From the NCBI RefSeq assembly GCF_900095745.1, contig NZ_FMIR01000018.1, positions 496,001-560,000 of the forward strand: a stretch of DNA of 64,000 nucleotides. The letters run 5' to 3'. The translations under genes and the position numbers were made by a program. This stretch comes from Microbacterium oxydans. GTDB lineage: Bacteria > Actinomycetota > Actinomycetes > Actinomycetales > Microbacteriaceae. Position 1 is the stretch's first letter. Each line of letters begins with the position of its first letter. Under the pieces are notes generated by a model. It was not told the DNA's origin. It saw only the letters and a program-made list of their open reading frames with translations, and made no database searches. Of this stretch, positions 1 to 9,460 are shown one piece after another.

Positions 1-204
1 CGAGCCCACCGTGATCACGGCGAACATGCGGCCGTCGTCGAGCAGCGCGCCCTCGAAGTCGTTCTGGTCGTCCACGTCTCCCGCGCCGGGGGCCGGCGAA
101 CTCGACGGGGCGTCGGAGCCGGGGCCGGCGGTGCATCCCGCGACGAGGAGTGCTGCGGCGACGAGGCCGACGACAGAGGCGAGGGGACGAAGCGCAGAGG
201 TCAT
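1..204 (-). CDS. Lipoprotein, N-terminal part only (cut by window edge)
   Basis: Reading leftward from ATG at 204 there are 68 codons without a stop before the window ends. The protein starts MTSALRPLASVVGLVAAALL and continues into a lipobox VAGC with the lipidated Cys at about residue 24, followed by a Ser/Pro/Gly/Asp-rich linker. This is a classic type II signal peptide, so the product should be an exported, membrane-anchored lipoprotein. The functional domain lies outside the window and the family cannot be named. The 56 bases between it and cls hold no visible gene. Confidence 0.75.
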   Translation of the reverse strand, partial: MTSALRPLASVVGLVAAALLVAGCTAGPGSDAPSSSPAPGAGDVDDQNDFEGALLDDGRMFAVITVGS

Positions 205-260
205 GCTCACAGGGTAGCCCGAGGGCAGATCGCCCGGAAAGCCCGGATGGACCGCGACGA

Positions 261-1721
261 CTACTGCAGGGCGGAGGTCAGGCGCGCGAGGTTGTCGAGC
301 ACGGTCGAGCGCAGCGGCTGCTGCATCCACTCCTCGAGCGTCAGCTCACGGCTGAGGGAACGGTACTTGTCCTCGACCTCGCGCATCTCTGTGACGAACT
401 CCTCGCCGCGCACCAGCATCGAGACCTCGAGGTTCAGACCGAACGAGCGCATGTCCATGTTGCTGGACCCGATGACGGCGACCTCGTCGTCGATCGTGAG
501 CGTCTTGGTGTGCAGGATGTACGGCTTGCGGTACATCCAGACGCGGACGCCGGCCTTGAGCAGCACCTCGTAGTAGCTGCGCTGGGCGTGGTAGACCATC
601 GCCTGGTCGCCCTCTTCCGAGACGAAGAGCTCGACGTGGACCCCACGATCGACCGCCGCGGTCACGGCGAGCAGCAGCGCCTCGTCGGGGACGAAGTAGG
701 GGCTGACGATCATGATCTTCTTCTTCGCGGCGTACAGCAGGCCGAGGAAGAGACGCAGATTGTTCTCGACCTCGAACCCGGGGCCGGACGGCACGACCTG
801 GCAGTCGAGGTCGCCGGAGCCGATGTTCGCATGGGCGATGTCGATTCCCTCGAGCACCGTGTCGGTCTCGCTGTACCAATCGGCGACGAAGATCGCGTTC
901 ACGCTCAGCACCACCGGGCCGTCGAGGCGGACCATGAGATCGACCCAGTGCAGCCCGCGCTTGATGTTCTTCGGCAGGTTGTATGTCGAATCCGTGATGT
1001 TCTGCGATCCGAGGAACGCGATGTTGCCGTCGACGACGAGGAGCTTGCGGTGGTTGCGCAGATCGGGGCGCTGCATCTTGCCCTTGAGCGGTTGCACCGG
1101 CAGCATCAGGTGCCAGTCCGCACCCATCGCGTTGAGTCGGGCGATGGTCTGCCGGTACCGGGGCTTGCCCTGGTTGGCCCAGTGATCGAGAAGCACGCGC
1201 ACCTCGATGCCGCGGGCGCACACCTCTTCGAGAGCTCGGAAGAAGTTGTCGGTCGCCGTGTCCGACTGGAGGATGTAGAACTCGACATGCACGTAGTCCT
1301 GTGCAGTGCGGATGGCCTCGGCCATCTCGTCGAGCGACTCCTGGTAGTCGGAGATCAGGTGCGCACCGTTGTCACCCGAGAGCGGCAGCGCTCCGAGCTT
1401 CTGATTCATCTGGACGATCGGCCCGAACCACGCGGGGGCGTTCGGGCGCAGAGTGCCGAAGTGCAGGTGCTCGCTCGTCTCGGCGATGTACTCGTTGATC
1501 TGGTCCTGCTTGCGTCGACGCGCGCGCGGCAGGCGCGGGTTTCCGATCAGCAGGAAGAGGAAGACTCCGACGAACGGGATGAAGAACACCGCGAGGAGCC
1601 AAGCCATCGCGGCGGTCGGACGCCGATTGCGCGGGATGACGATGATCGCCGTGACGCGGATCGCGATGTCGAGCACCAGCAGGAAGGCGGCGATCCACCA
1701 GCCCCAGGTCTCCGCGGTCAT
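261..1721 (-). CDS. cls: Cardiolipin synthase (phospholipase D superfamily)
   Basis: 486 residues, the usual length for bacterial cardiolipin synthase, which condenses two phosphatidylglycerols (or PG with CDP-DAG) in the membrane. Two hydrophobic segments (about residues 7-30 and 39-60) form the N-terminal PLDc_N membrane module. Two HKD motifs follow: HRKLLVVDG at residues 224-232 with GSQN after it, and HTKTLTIDD near residue 405 with GSSNMDMRS after it. Both carry the catalytic His, Lys and Asp. The start ATG at 1721 is the first that gives a complete N-terminal membrane module. The gene stands alone between oppositely oriented or distant neighbours. Assignment is firm at family level; the exact donor substrate cannot be read from sequence. 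Confidence 0.93.
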   Translation of the reverse strand: MTAETWGWWIAAFLLVLDIAIRVTAIIVIPRNRRPTAAMAWLLAVFFIPFVGVFLFLLIGNPRLPRARRRKQDQINEYIAETSEHLHFGTLRPNAPAWFGPIVQMNQKLGALPLSGDNGAHLISDYQESLDEMAEAIRTAQDYVHVEFYILQSDTATDNFFRALEEVCARGIEVRVLLDHWANQGKPRYRQTIARLNAMGADWHLMLPVQPLKGKMQRPDLRNHRKLLVVDGNIAFLGSQNITDSTYNLPKNIKRGLHWVDLMVRLDGPVVLSVNAIFVADWYSETDTVLEGIDIAHANIGSGDLDCQVVPSGPGFEVENNLRLFLGLLYAAKKKIMIVSPYFVPDEALLLAVTAAVDRGVHVELFVSEEGDQAMVYHAQRSYYEVLLKAGVRVWMYRKPYILHTKTLTIDDEVAVIGSSNMDMRSFGLNLEVSMLVRGEEFVTEMREVEDKYRSLSRELTLEEWMQQPLRSTVLDNLARLTSALQ

Positions 1722-1807
1722 CGTGCACCTTCCCCACCGCGGTGACGATCACCTCGGGAGCGCGCCGAAGCCGGGGCGCTGGCTTCACAGTAGCGGATGG
1801 CTGGGAC

Positions 1808-1981
1808 TCAGACGCGCGGCGGAAGGCCCCGTGCCGCGCGCTCTTCCGCCTCGATCTGCGCGTGGACCTTGCGCTCCGTGCGGTCGAAGCGGAGGATGCC
1901 GCGGAGCACGAAGACGAACACGACGCTCACCCCGATGGTCGGCAGAAGCGACCATGCCGCAGCGAGCCAGAAGTTGTCCAT
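1808..1981 (-). CDS. Small single-pass membrane protein, unknown function
   Basis: 57 residues starting MDNFWLAAAWSLLPTIGVSV: one hydrophobic helix (about residues 5-28) followed by a basic/acidic cytoplasmic tail with EAEERAARGLPPRV at the end. An in-frame ATG 11 codons upstream (at 2014) gives a longer form, but the residues it adds are polar and precede the membrane helix, so the shorter start is preferred. Such short membrane proteins with a charged helical tail are common next to housekeeping genes in Microbacteriaceae and are usually left as hypothetical. I cannot assign a role. Confidence 0.7.
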   Translation of the reverse strand: MDNFWLAAAWSLLPTIGVSVVFVFVLRGILRFDRTERKVHAQIEAEERAARGLPPRV

Positions 1982-2093
1982 CACCCCATGGTACGCGAGC
2001 CACTCCTCGTGCACACCGCCGCGCGTTCAGCTTCCGCGTCCACAATCCGGCTTTCCCGCCCCCGAGGGATCTCCGCTCCGAGACACTCTCGGC

Positions 2094-3224
2094 ATGACAA
2101 CACTGCTTCGCGCCACCGATTCCGCCGCATTCCTCGGCATCGTCCCCGCTCTCGCGGGTTTCACTCCTCGCCGGAGCGTCGTGCTGCTGCCCTTCCACGG
2201 CACGCGCACCGATGGGGCCATGCGACTCGATCTCCCCTCGGACGGGACCGACCTCGAGACGTACGCCGACGCCGCGGTCGGTCTCGTCGCCCGCGTTCAG
2301 GGGACGGATGCCATCGCCGTCGTCGTGTACACGGACGAATGCTCGCACGCCACCCGCGACGGGCTCGTCCTCCCCCATGCCGTGGCCGTCGACGAACTGC
2401 TCGGCTGCGCGGAGGATGCGGGGCTGCGCATCGTCGATGCGCTCTGTGTGACGCCCTCCGGGTGGTCGAGCTATGCGGAGAGCGACCCCGCCCTCCACCC
2501 GCTGGCAGAGATCCGCCACCCATCCGAGGGCACCGCTGCACCTGACATCTGCGAAGACCAGGCGGCCGGGGCTCGACTCCCCGCGGTCGATCTCGCCGAG
2601 AAGGAGCGGGTGGGCAGAGCGGCACTCGAACTCGCGGCGCTGCTCGACGAAGAGGGAGAGGGAGAGGGGAAGGGACGGTTGACCGGGCGGGAGAATCCGC
2701 AGCTGATCGCTGCGCTCGTGATGCTCGAAGACGTGCCTGCGTTCTTCGAATCGGTGCTCGCAGCCCCCGATGCTCTTCCGCCATATGCGACCGCGACGCT
2801 GCTGTGGTGTCTGGAGCGTCCGCTGCTCCGAGACGTGGCGATCGCGCAGTGGGCGAGCGACCTCGCGGGAGGCATCCGCGCACTCGACGCGCAGACCGCC
2901 TTCGCGAAGTCCGGTGAGATGGTCCCCGACGAGCTCGGGCGGCTGTTCCTGGGCCAGGGCCCCGCCCCGGACCTCGATCGACTCCGCCTCGCACTGTCCG
3001 TCGTGCGCGAGGCGGCCGCGCGGGCACCCCGCGATGCACGACCGGCACCGCTCACCGCGGCGGCATGGCTGTCGTGGGCGTTGGGAAGAGCCACCCACGC
3101 CGCCCGCTATCTGGAGCTGGTCCGCGAGATCGACCCGCGGTACTCCCTGGCCGCCCTGTTGGAGACCATGATCGCCGGCGCGATGCTTCCGGAGTGGGCG
3201 TTCCATCGCAGCACGGCGGCATGA
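2094..3224 (+). CDS. DUF4192 domain protein
   Basis: 376 residues from ATG 2094 (MTTLLRATDSAAFLGIVPAL). The N-terminal pattern LGIVPALAGFTPRRSVVLLPF is typical of the actinobacterial DUF4192 family, soluble proteins of unknown function. The C-terminal half is alpha-helical and rich in Ala, Leu and Arg, with a run AWLSWALGRATHAARYLELV, followed by an ATLLE-type helix. A low-complexity acidic stretch EEGEGEGKG sits near residue 192. The open frame extends about 100 codons upstream without family similarity, so the ATG just before the conserved block is chosen. It converges with lysS, with only 16 bases between the stop codons. Confidence 0.85.
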   Translation: MTTLLRATDSAAFLGIVPALAGFTPRRSVVLLPFHGTRTDGAMRLDLPSDGTDLETYADAAVGLVARVQGTDAIAVVVYTDECSHATRDGLVLPHAVAVDELLGCAEDAGLRIVDALCVTPSGWSSYAESDPALHPLAEIRHPSEGTAAPDICEDQAAGARLPAVDLAEKERVGRAALELAALLDEEGEGEGKGRLTGRENPQLIAALVMLEDVPAFFESVLAAPDALPPYATATLLWCLERPLLRDVAIAQWASDLAGGIRALDAQTAFAKSGEMVPDELGRLFLGQGPAPDLDRLRLALSVVREAAARAPRDARPAPLTAAAWLSWALGRATHAARYLELVREIDPRYSLAALLETMIAGAMLPEWAFHRSTAA

Positions 3225-3240
3225 CCGCCGGCTGCAGGGA

Positions 3241-4773
3241 CTACTTGACGAGCGGGAAGAGGATCGTCTCGCGGATGCCGAGGCCGGTGATCGCCATCAG
3301 CAGACGGTCGATCCCCATGCCCATTCCCCCGGACGGCGGCATGCCGTGCTCGAGCGCCCGCAGGAACTCTTCGTCGACCGGCATCGCCTCCACGTCGCCT
3401 CGCGCGGCGAGCTTCGCCTGCTCTTCGAACCGCTCACGCTGGATCACGGGGTCGACGAGCTCGGAGTATCCGGTCGCCAGCTCGAAGCCCCGGATGTACA
3501 GGTCCCACTTCTCGACGACGCCGGCGATCGAGCGGTGCTCGCGCACGAGGGGCGACGTGTCGACGGGGAAGTCCATCACGAAGGTCGGGCGAACCAGGTC
3601 GCCCTTCACGAAGTGCTCCCACAGCTCTTCGACGAGCTTGCCGTGGGTGGCCTGCGGAGGAAGATCGACGTCGTTCGCCTCGGCGAAGGCGATGAGGTCC
3701 GCGACCGAGTCCTGCGGTGTGACCGTGCGACCGGATGCAGCAGAGAGCGACTCGTACATCGAGATGCGGTCCCACTCCCCGCCGAGGTCGTAGTCGGTGC
3801 CGTCGGCCCAGGTCACGGTCGTGGAGCCGGCGACCGCGATCGCCGCCTTCTGCACGAGCTCCTGTGTGAGCGCGGCCATCTGGTTGTAGTCGCCGTACGC
3901 CTGGTAGGCCTCGAGCATCGCGAACTCGGGGCTGTGCGTGGAGTCGGCTCCCTCATTGCGGAAGTTTCGGTTGATCTCGTACACGCGCTCGATGCCGCCG
4001 ACGACCGCACGCTTCAGGTAGAGCTCGGGCGCGATGCGCAGGTACAGCTCGGTGTCGAACGCATTCGAGTGCGTGATGAACGGACGAGCGGAGGCGCCAC
4101 CGTGCTGCACCTGCAGCATCGGGGTCTCGACCTCGAGGTAGTCGTGGCTCGTGAACGTCGCGCGCAGGCTCGCGTTCACGGCGGCACGGGCACGCACGGT
4201 CGTTCGTGCCTGCTCGCGGACGATGAGGTCGAGGTAGCGGCTGCGCACGCGGCCTTCCTCGCTGAGCTCGGAGTACGCGTTCGGGAGCGGGAGGATCGCC
4301 TTGGAGGCGATCGCCCAGCCATCGGCCATGACCGACAGCTCTCCGCGGCGGCTGGAGATGACTTCACCGTGAACGAAGACGTGGTCGCCCAGGTCGACGT
4401 ATTCCTTCCAGTCCGCGAGCGACTCCTCGCCGACGTTCGCGAGAGAGATCATCGCCTGGATGCGAGAGCCGTCACCGGCCTGCAGGGTGGCGAAGCAGAG
4501 CTTTCCCGTGTTCCGGCTGAAGACGACGCGGCCCGCGATGCCGACGATGACACCCGTCTCGGCGCCCGCCTCGAGCTCGCCGTACTCGGCGCGCAGCGCG
4601 GGAATCGTGTGCGTGACCGGCACTGCGACGGGGAAAGCTCCCCCACCGGCATCCGCACGCTTCTCGATCAGGCGCTCACGCTTGGCGAGGCGCACGGCCT
4701 TCTGCTCGTGGACGTCCTCTTCGGGAGAAGAGTCGGTCGAGGCCGATTCGGGCGCGGCAGACGCGTCAGTCAT
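3241..4773 (-). CDS. lysS: Lysyl-tRNA synthetase, class II
   Basis: 510 residues from ATG 4773 (MTDASAAPESAST). It charges tRNA-Lys with lysine in the cytoplasm. The order is an acidic Ser-rich N-terminal extension of about 40 residues, an OB-fold anticodon-binding domain, then the class II catalytic core. Motif 2 appears as FRNEGADSTHSPEF and motif 3 as GMGMGIDRLLMAITG near the C-terminus, with the arginine that binds ATP. The protein ends ETILFPLVK, a typical LysRS end. The frame is open upstream to 5127, but that part overlaps the start of the divergent DUF2207 gene and has no LysRS similarity. Confidence 0.97.
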   Translation of the reverse strand: MTDASAAPESASTDSSPEEDVHEQKAVRLAKRERLIEKRADAGGGAFPVAVPVTHTIPALRAEYGELEAGAETGVIVGIAGRVVFSRNTGKLCFATLQAGDGSRIQAMISLANVGEESLADWKEYVDLGDHVFVHGEVISSRRGELSVMADGWAIASKAILPLPNAYSELSEEGRVRSRYLDLIVREQARTTVRARAAVNASLRATFTSHDYLEVETPMLQVQHGGASARPFITHSNAFDTELYLRIAPELYLKRAVVGGIERVYEINRNFRNEGADSTHSPEFAMLEAYQAYGDYNQMAALTQELVQKAAIAVAGSTTVTWADGTDYDLGGEWDRISMYESLSAASGRTVTPQDSVADLIAFAEANDVDLPPQATHGKLVEELWEHFVKGDLVRPTFVMDFPVDTSPLVREHRSIAGVVEKWDLYIRGFELATGYSELVDPVIQRERFEEQAKLAARGDVEAMPVDEEFLRALEHGMPPSGGMGMGIDRLLMAITGLGIRETILFPLVK

Positions 4774-4852
4774 GTGGGGGCTCCTTGGAAGTCCTTCCCA
4801 GTTTACCGAGGCGACGTGCCGGCTCACGGCGCATGCTGGGTAGCCTCGAAGA

Positions 4853-6730
4853 ATGGCCCATCCACGGATCCTCCGCGCGTTCGCCGCCCTCGCCGTCGCC
4901 TTCGCCACCACCGCCGTCGCACCGCCCGCGGCAGCCGCTGCCGATGTCGGACCCGGACTCGCACCGCAGGTGCGCGCGGACACGGAACCGGGCGGCGTCG
5001 ACGACTTCTCGTATGCGTCATGGGATGCCGTGTACGAGGTCGGGCTCGACGACGAAGGCAGGGCGCGGACGCATGTGACCGAGACGCTGGTCGCCCGCTT
5101 CCCCGAGACCGACCAGAACCACGGCATCGTCCGCGGCCTGCTGACGTCTTACGAGGGGGCGAGCACCGAGACGCAGGTCCTCTCCGTGACCGATGAGGAT
5201 GGCCAGGAGGTGCCGCACGAGACCGACGAAGAAGATGGGCTGCTGTACGTTCTCACCGGCGACGACGACACCTACGTGCACGGGCTCACCACCTACGTGA
5301 TCGAGTACGAGATGCGCGACACGGTCATCGCGACGAAGCCGGCCGCGGGGGCGTCGACACCGTCGGTGGACGAGTTCTACTGGAACCTCCTCCCGCTCGA
5401 CAGCACGCAGTCCATCGAGCGCTTCCGCGCCGAGATCGTCCTCGATCCCGAGCTGACGGCCGCGCTCACGGGATCCACGCGCTGCTACGAGGGGGCGACG
5501 GGGTCGACCGACGAGTGCGATCTACAGGGTCCGACCACCGACGGTGATGCAGCGACGTTCCATGTCGAATCCGGAGAGCGACCAGCCGGCGACGGGGTCA
5601 CCGTGGCCATCGGTTTCGAGTCGGGCACGGTCGCACAGCCCCTCGCGCGCACACCCGACCCGGTCGGCGACGTCGCTCCGTTCGTCGCGGCCGCGGGAGC
5701 TGCAGGCCTGACGGTCGGCAGCTGGTTCGCCGTCTGGGCGTTCCGCCGCCGACGTCGAGTGGCCACCGGCATCGTCGTGGCGCAGTACGACGTGCCGGAC
5801 TCCCTGCCCCCGCTCATCGCGGCGACGGTCATCACCGGCGCGAAGGACGTGATCCCCGCCGAGATCGTGCACCTCGCCGTGCGCGGAAGCCTGCGCATCG
5901 AAGAAGGCGTGGAGGCCGAAGAGTCACGCTTGCGCCGCATCCCGGGGGCGGAAGCACCGGACGAGCTGGATGCCGAGGCGCTGGACGCACTGTTCCTCGA
6001 CGCCGACGCCGACGGGGTGGTCGATCTGCCCGCCGCCGATGAGGCATTCGCCGCCCGCATGACCGCGCTTCAGCAGAGCGGGACGACCGCAGCGGCATCC
6101 CGTGGCTTCACCGAGAGGGTGCGAAGTCGTGGCGCCGTGATCGTGCAGTGGTGCGCGATCGGTGTCGCGCTGATCGGACTGGGCCTGGGAATCTGGGCAG
6201 CCACCAGCGGCCGCCTCTCGGCGATCCCCGCCCTCGTCGTCATGTCGTTCGTCGCGTTCCTCGTGTTCCTGTCGAGCGTGTACGCGTTCTCGAAGCACAC
6301 GGTCCTCACGGCAGAAGGAGCGCGCACCTCCGAGTACCTGCAAGGGGTGAAGGAGTTCATCCGGGTCGCAGACGCCGACCGTCTGCAGATGCTGCAGTCC
6401 TACAGCGGCGCCGAGCGCCGTCAAGACGGCACGGCCGATGTCATCCACGTGTACGAGCGGCTCCTCCCCTACGCGATCCTCTTCGGCATGGAGGACGAAT
6501 GGGGCGACGTGCTCGAGCGTGCATACGCGCAGGAGCAGCACGGCGCTTCCTGGATCGGCGACCCGACCTCGTTCGCCCTGCGCATGCAGCTGGCGTCGTT
6601 CATGGCGTCGTCGCAATCGGCAGCGACGTATTCCGCACCATCAGCCGGCGGCTCGTCGAGTGCCGGCGGGTCGTTCGGCGGCGGGTTCTCCGGTGGTGGC
6701 GGAGGCGGAGGGTTCTCGGGCGGACGATGA
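4853..6730 (+). CDS. DUF2207 membrane protein with glycine-rich C-terminus
   Basis: 625 residues. A Sec signal peptide (about residues 1-30, ending in PAAAAAD) leads to an extracellular beta-rich DUF2207 domain, then a membrane helix near residue 280 (AAGAAGLTVGSWFAVWAF) followed by RRRRR. A cytoplasmic segment and two more hydrophobic stretches (about residues 427-475) come next. The C-terminus is a Ser/Gly tail ending GGGFSGGGGGGGFSGGR. DUF2207 proteins are predicted membrane proteins of unknown function with just this low-complexity tail. Start ATG 4853 fits the signal peptide. It is divergent from lysS and convergent with the DUF2520 gene (13-base gap). Confidence 0.88.
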   Translation: MAHPRILRAFAALAVAFATTAVAPPAAAAADVGPGLAPQVRADTEPGGVDDFSYASWDAVYEVGLDDEGRARTHVTETLVARFPETDQNHGIVRGLLTSYEGASTETQVLSVTDEDGQEVPHETDEEDGLLYVLTGDDDTYVHGLTTYVIEYEMRDTVIATKPAAGASTPSVDEFYWNLLPLDSTQSIERFRAEIVLDPELTAALTGSTRCYEGATGSTDECDLQGPTTDGDAATFHVESGERPAGDGVTVAIGFESGTVAQPLARTPDPVGDVAPFVAAAGAAGLTVGSWFAVWAFRRRRRVATGIVVAQYDVPDSLPPLIAATVITGAKDVIPAEIVHLAVRGSLRIEEGVEAEESRLRRIPGAEAPDELDAEALDALFLDADADGVVDLPAADEAFAARMTALQQSGTTAAASRGFTERVRSRGAVIVQWCAIGVALIGLGLGIWAATSGRLSAIPALVVMSFVAFLVFLSSVYAFSKHTVLTAEGARTSEYLQGVKEFIRVADADRLQMLQSYSGAERRQDGTADVIHVYERLLPYAILFGMEDEWGDVLERAYAQEQHGASWIGDPTSFALRMQLASFMASSQSAATYSAPSAGGSSSAGGSFGGGFSGGGGGGGFSGGR

Positions 6731-6743
6731 GCCGCCGCTACCG

Positions 6744-7442
6744 TCAGATCAACGGAGGAGCGTCGGATGCTTCGCGCAGCGCACGCTCCACCGTCGACTG
6801 CACCAGCGCCGACAGGTAGCCGCCCGGATTCTCCACGCCGAGCTCGCGCAACTGGGCCGTCGACTGGCCGATGATCGATCGCGAGAACTCGGTGGCCGTC
6901 GCGATCGCATCGGCATAGGCCGGTCGGTCTGCCTCCGCGATCACGACCGGCTCGCATCCGATCTCCACCGCGAGCGCCTGGGCGATCGGCAGCACTGCGG
7001 CCGGAGCCGTCACCGCGGCGAACCCCGCCTGCAGTTGACGCAGGTCGATCGAGGTCCCGGTGAACGTGATGGCGGGGTGCACGGCGAGCGGGATCGCGCC
7101 GCGCTCGGCGGCCGGCCGCAGCACGTCGATGCCGTACGCGGGATCGGTGTGCAGCACGAGCTGCCCGATCTGCCAGCCCCCGACCTCGGCTATGCCGGCG
7201 ACCAATGACGGCAGCTGCTCGGAGGGAACCGCGATGACCACGAGCTCGGCTCGACGCACGACCTCCAGCGCGTCGAGCACGGGCACATCCGGCAGCACGG
7301 CAGAGGCGCGCTCGTCATCGGAGCCGCTCGTGATCCCGATCACCGCGTGCCCCGCTCCGCCGAGCGCCGCACCGATCACCGGACCGACACGTCCCGCGCC
7401 GATGATGCCGACGCCGAGACGCCCGTCCCGCGCCACCGTCAC
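6744..7442 (-). CDS. Rossmann-fold and DUF2520 dehydrogenase-like protein
   Basis: 232 residues from GTG 7442. The N-terminal LGVGIIGAGRVGPVIGAAL is a glycine-rich dinucleotide-binding loop (GxGxxG type) like that of ProC and 6-phosphogluconate dehydrogenase relatives. The C-terminal part, with HPAITFTG, matches DUF2520. It is expected to be an NAD(P)-dependent cytosolic oxidoreductase of unknown substrate. The GTG overlaps the TGA of the upstream PH-domain gene as GTGA, suggesting translational coupling. A second GTG two codons later is possible. It is the last gene of the chain that begins at ftsH. Confidence 0.85.
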   Translation of the reverse strand: MTVARDGRLGVGIIGAGRVGPVIGAALGGAGHAVIGITSGSDDERASAVLPDVPVLDALEVVRRAELVVIAVPSEQLPSLVAGIAEVGGWQIGQLVLHTDPAYGIDVLRPAAERGAIPLAVHPAITFTGTSIDLRQLQAGFAAVTAPAAVLPIAQALAVEIGCEPVVIAEADRPAYADAIATATEFSRSIIGQSTAQLRELGVENPGGYLSALVQSTVERALREASDAPPLI

Positions 7443-9460
7443 TCCTCCGGCTGATCCGACGGTGCGGGCGGCGGCGTCCTCCGCCGCCGCAACTGCGGTT
7501 CGGCGGGAGGCGCGGCCGGCGCAGCGGGAGGTGCCGGCGGCGCGGCAGCAGGGGCGGGCGGTACCGCAGGTGCGGCCGGCGGCGCGGCAGCCGGAGCTGC
7601 CGGGGCGGGCGGTGCCGCAGCAGGCGGCGTGAATGCCGGCGGCGCGTACGATGCCGGCGGGGCGAACGGCGCCGGTCGCGCCCCCGGCGCCGGGGGCGCG
7701 AGGTTCGGCACGAATGGCGGCGGCGGAGTCACGGACGGCGGACCTGCGTACGCGGGCGGCCCCACGGGCTGCGCCTCGGATGCGGCGGCCGCATGCTCGC
7801 TCCAGCGGTGGGTCGTGTCGCGCGATGCGGCCTCGGCGGCCGCCCGGCTGACGTCGTCGAGCAGCGCCAGGGCATCGGCGCGCTCGAGGCCGGAGAGGTA
7901 GCCGGTGATGGGTCCCGGAACCGAATGCACCTGTGCGCCCGAGACCCGCTGCGACCGGTCGATCGGCCCCTGACTGAGCGAGACGCCCTGCAGGCGCGCG
8001 AGCGGGAACACGGCGAGCTTGCGCCAGACGATGCCCCGACGCAGCAGCAGGCCGAACTCCTCGACGAGGTAGCCGTGGCGCTTCCACGAGAACGGACGCC
8101 GCCACCACGCGCGCCGCGGCATCGTGCGGTACGTGTCGCCTTCGATCGGGCCGACGACACCCTGCTCCCAGAGGGAGTGGATGCTCTCGGCGGGAACATC
8201 GGGCAGCACCAGCGCGAGCACGCGCTCGACGTCGGCGCGCTTGCCGACCGGCAGCACCACGTTGAACTGCTGTCCACTGCCGGAGGACTGCTGAGCGGCG
8301 CTCTTGCCGCTCATCCGGTTGATCTTGATCGTCCACCAGCCGAACGGGCGCCACAGCAGCGACTGCGTCACCTCGACGGCGAAGATGCGCCCCGGCGGGA
8401 GCGTCTCGGTCACGGTCGTGAGGAGCCCGTACGTGATGCGCACGCCGTCGGGGGTGGGGGCGATCGAGTAGCGCAACGACTTCGAGATCTGCGCCCAGGT
8501 GATACCGACCACGGCGATCACCAGCGGTACTCCCATGCCGAAGCCCAGGCCGAGCAGCACGACGCCGCCGTCGGTGTCGCCATCGATCAGCAGGCCGATC
8601 AGCGCGCTGCCGAACGCGATCGCGAAGATCGCGCCGAAGAACACCACCCACAGCAGGCCCGAGATCAACTGCGATCCGACGAGGCGTCCGGTCGGGATCT
8701 TGACGACACTCTCGGGGACGACGTCGGCGAGGTCGACACCCGCGAGGAGGTCGTTGACTCCGGAATTCACCGATCCGACCAGCTGCGCGCGCGCGGATCC
8801 CGGCGCGGTCGCAGCCGGGGCCGGGGCGGAACCCGGGTTCAGCGCCGCGTTGCGGGCCGCCCTGGCGCCCGATGCCAGGCGCAGGATGTCCGACCTCACG
8901 GACTCGGCGCGCGATGTCGCGAGATACTCGAGCTCGACGTTCGCATCGTTTCCGGCGCCCACGACCTCCAGCTTCGCGAGTCCGATGATGCGCGCCGGGA
9001 AGGGACGGGTCAGGTTGACACCCTGCACGCGATCGAGCGGAGCCCGTCGGTGCGAGCGGAAGATGAACCCCTTGCGCACCTCGACGTGGTCGCCGGTGAT
9101 CCGGAACTGATGGAAGCGCCAGACGAACCAGAAGATCAGCACGAGAACGATGACGAGCCCGAGCACGCTGAGCAGCGCGACGAGGATCAGGTTGTTGGAG
9201 AGCACCCAGTCGACGGGATCGCCGCCGGAGTAGTCGCCGACGTGCGCCTCCTCCGGCGCGAAGAGTGCGACGGCCCACGTGATGAGACGATCGCGCATGT
9301 TCGTGATCACGATGCCGGCGACGATGATCAGCACCAGCCCGCCCTTGAAGAGCGGCGTGAGCGGATGCATGCGGTGCCACTCGCCGTTGGCGAGGGTGGT
9401 CGACGAGTCGCCGACGGCCGCCGCCGCGCTCGGGGACGGAGGGAGCTGCGGCTCGCTCAC
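7439..9460 (-). CDS. Membrane protein with bacterial PH (bPH2) domains and Pro/Ala tail
   Basis: 673 residues from GTG 9460, which overlaps the stop of the upstream PH gene as GTGA. It resembles the YdbT family: hydrophobic pairs near residues 38-55 and 90-114, then a bPH2 domain (FRITGDHVEVRKGFIFRSHR, PLDRVQGVNLTRPFPARI). A second membrane pair and a second bPH2 unit (GVRITYGLLTTVTETLPPGR) follow, then a third PH-like region with RRGIVWRKLAVFPLARLQGV. The last 130 residues or so are an Ala/Pro-rich, presumably disordered tail ending in RRRRTPPPAPSDQPEE. Function is unknown. In other bacteria YdbS/YdbT pairs occur together, as here, and are linked to envelope or antimicrobial resistance only loosely. 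Confidence 0.85.
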   Translation of the reverse strand: MSEPQLPPSPSAAAAVGDSSTTLANGEWHRMHPLTPLFKGGLVLIIVAGIVITNMRDRLITWAVALFAPEEAHVGDYSGGDPVDWVLSNNLILVALLSVLGLVIVLVLIFWFVWRFHQFRITGDHVEVRKGFIFRSHRRAPLDRVQGVNLTRPFPARIIGLAKLEVVGAGNDANVELEYLATSRAESVRSDILRLASGARAARNAALNPGSAPAPAATAPGSARAQLVGSVNSGVNDLLAGVDLADVVPESVVKIPTGRLVGSQLISGLLWVVFFGAIFAIAFGSALIGLLIDGDTDGGVVLLGLGFGMGVPLVIAVVGITWAQISKSLRYSIAPTPDGVRITYGLLTTVTETLPPGRIFAVEVTQSLLWRPFGWWTIKINRMSGKSAAQQSSGSGQQFNVVLPVGKRADVERVLALVLPDVPAESIHSLWEQGVVGPIEGDTYRTMPRRAWWRRPFSWKRHGYLVEEFGLLLRRGIVWRKLAVFPLARLQGVSLSQGPIDRSQRVSGAQVHSVPGPITGYLSGLERADALALLDDVSRAAAEAASRDTTHRWSEHAAAASEAQPVGPPAYAGPPSVTPPPPFVPNLAPPAPGARPAPFAPPASYAPPAFTPPAAAPPAPAAPAAAPPAAPAVPPAPAAAPPAPPAAPAAPPAEPQLRRRRTPPPAPSDQPEE

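Noticed and set aside
6744..9380. One long minus-strand protein covering DUF2520 and the PH region
   Set aside because: Only the last 232 codons match a family; the upstream part is out of frame with the PH-domain gene, which has clear similarity.
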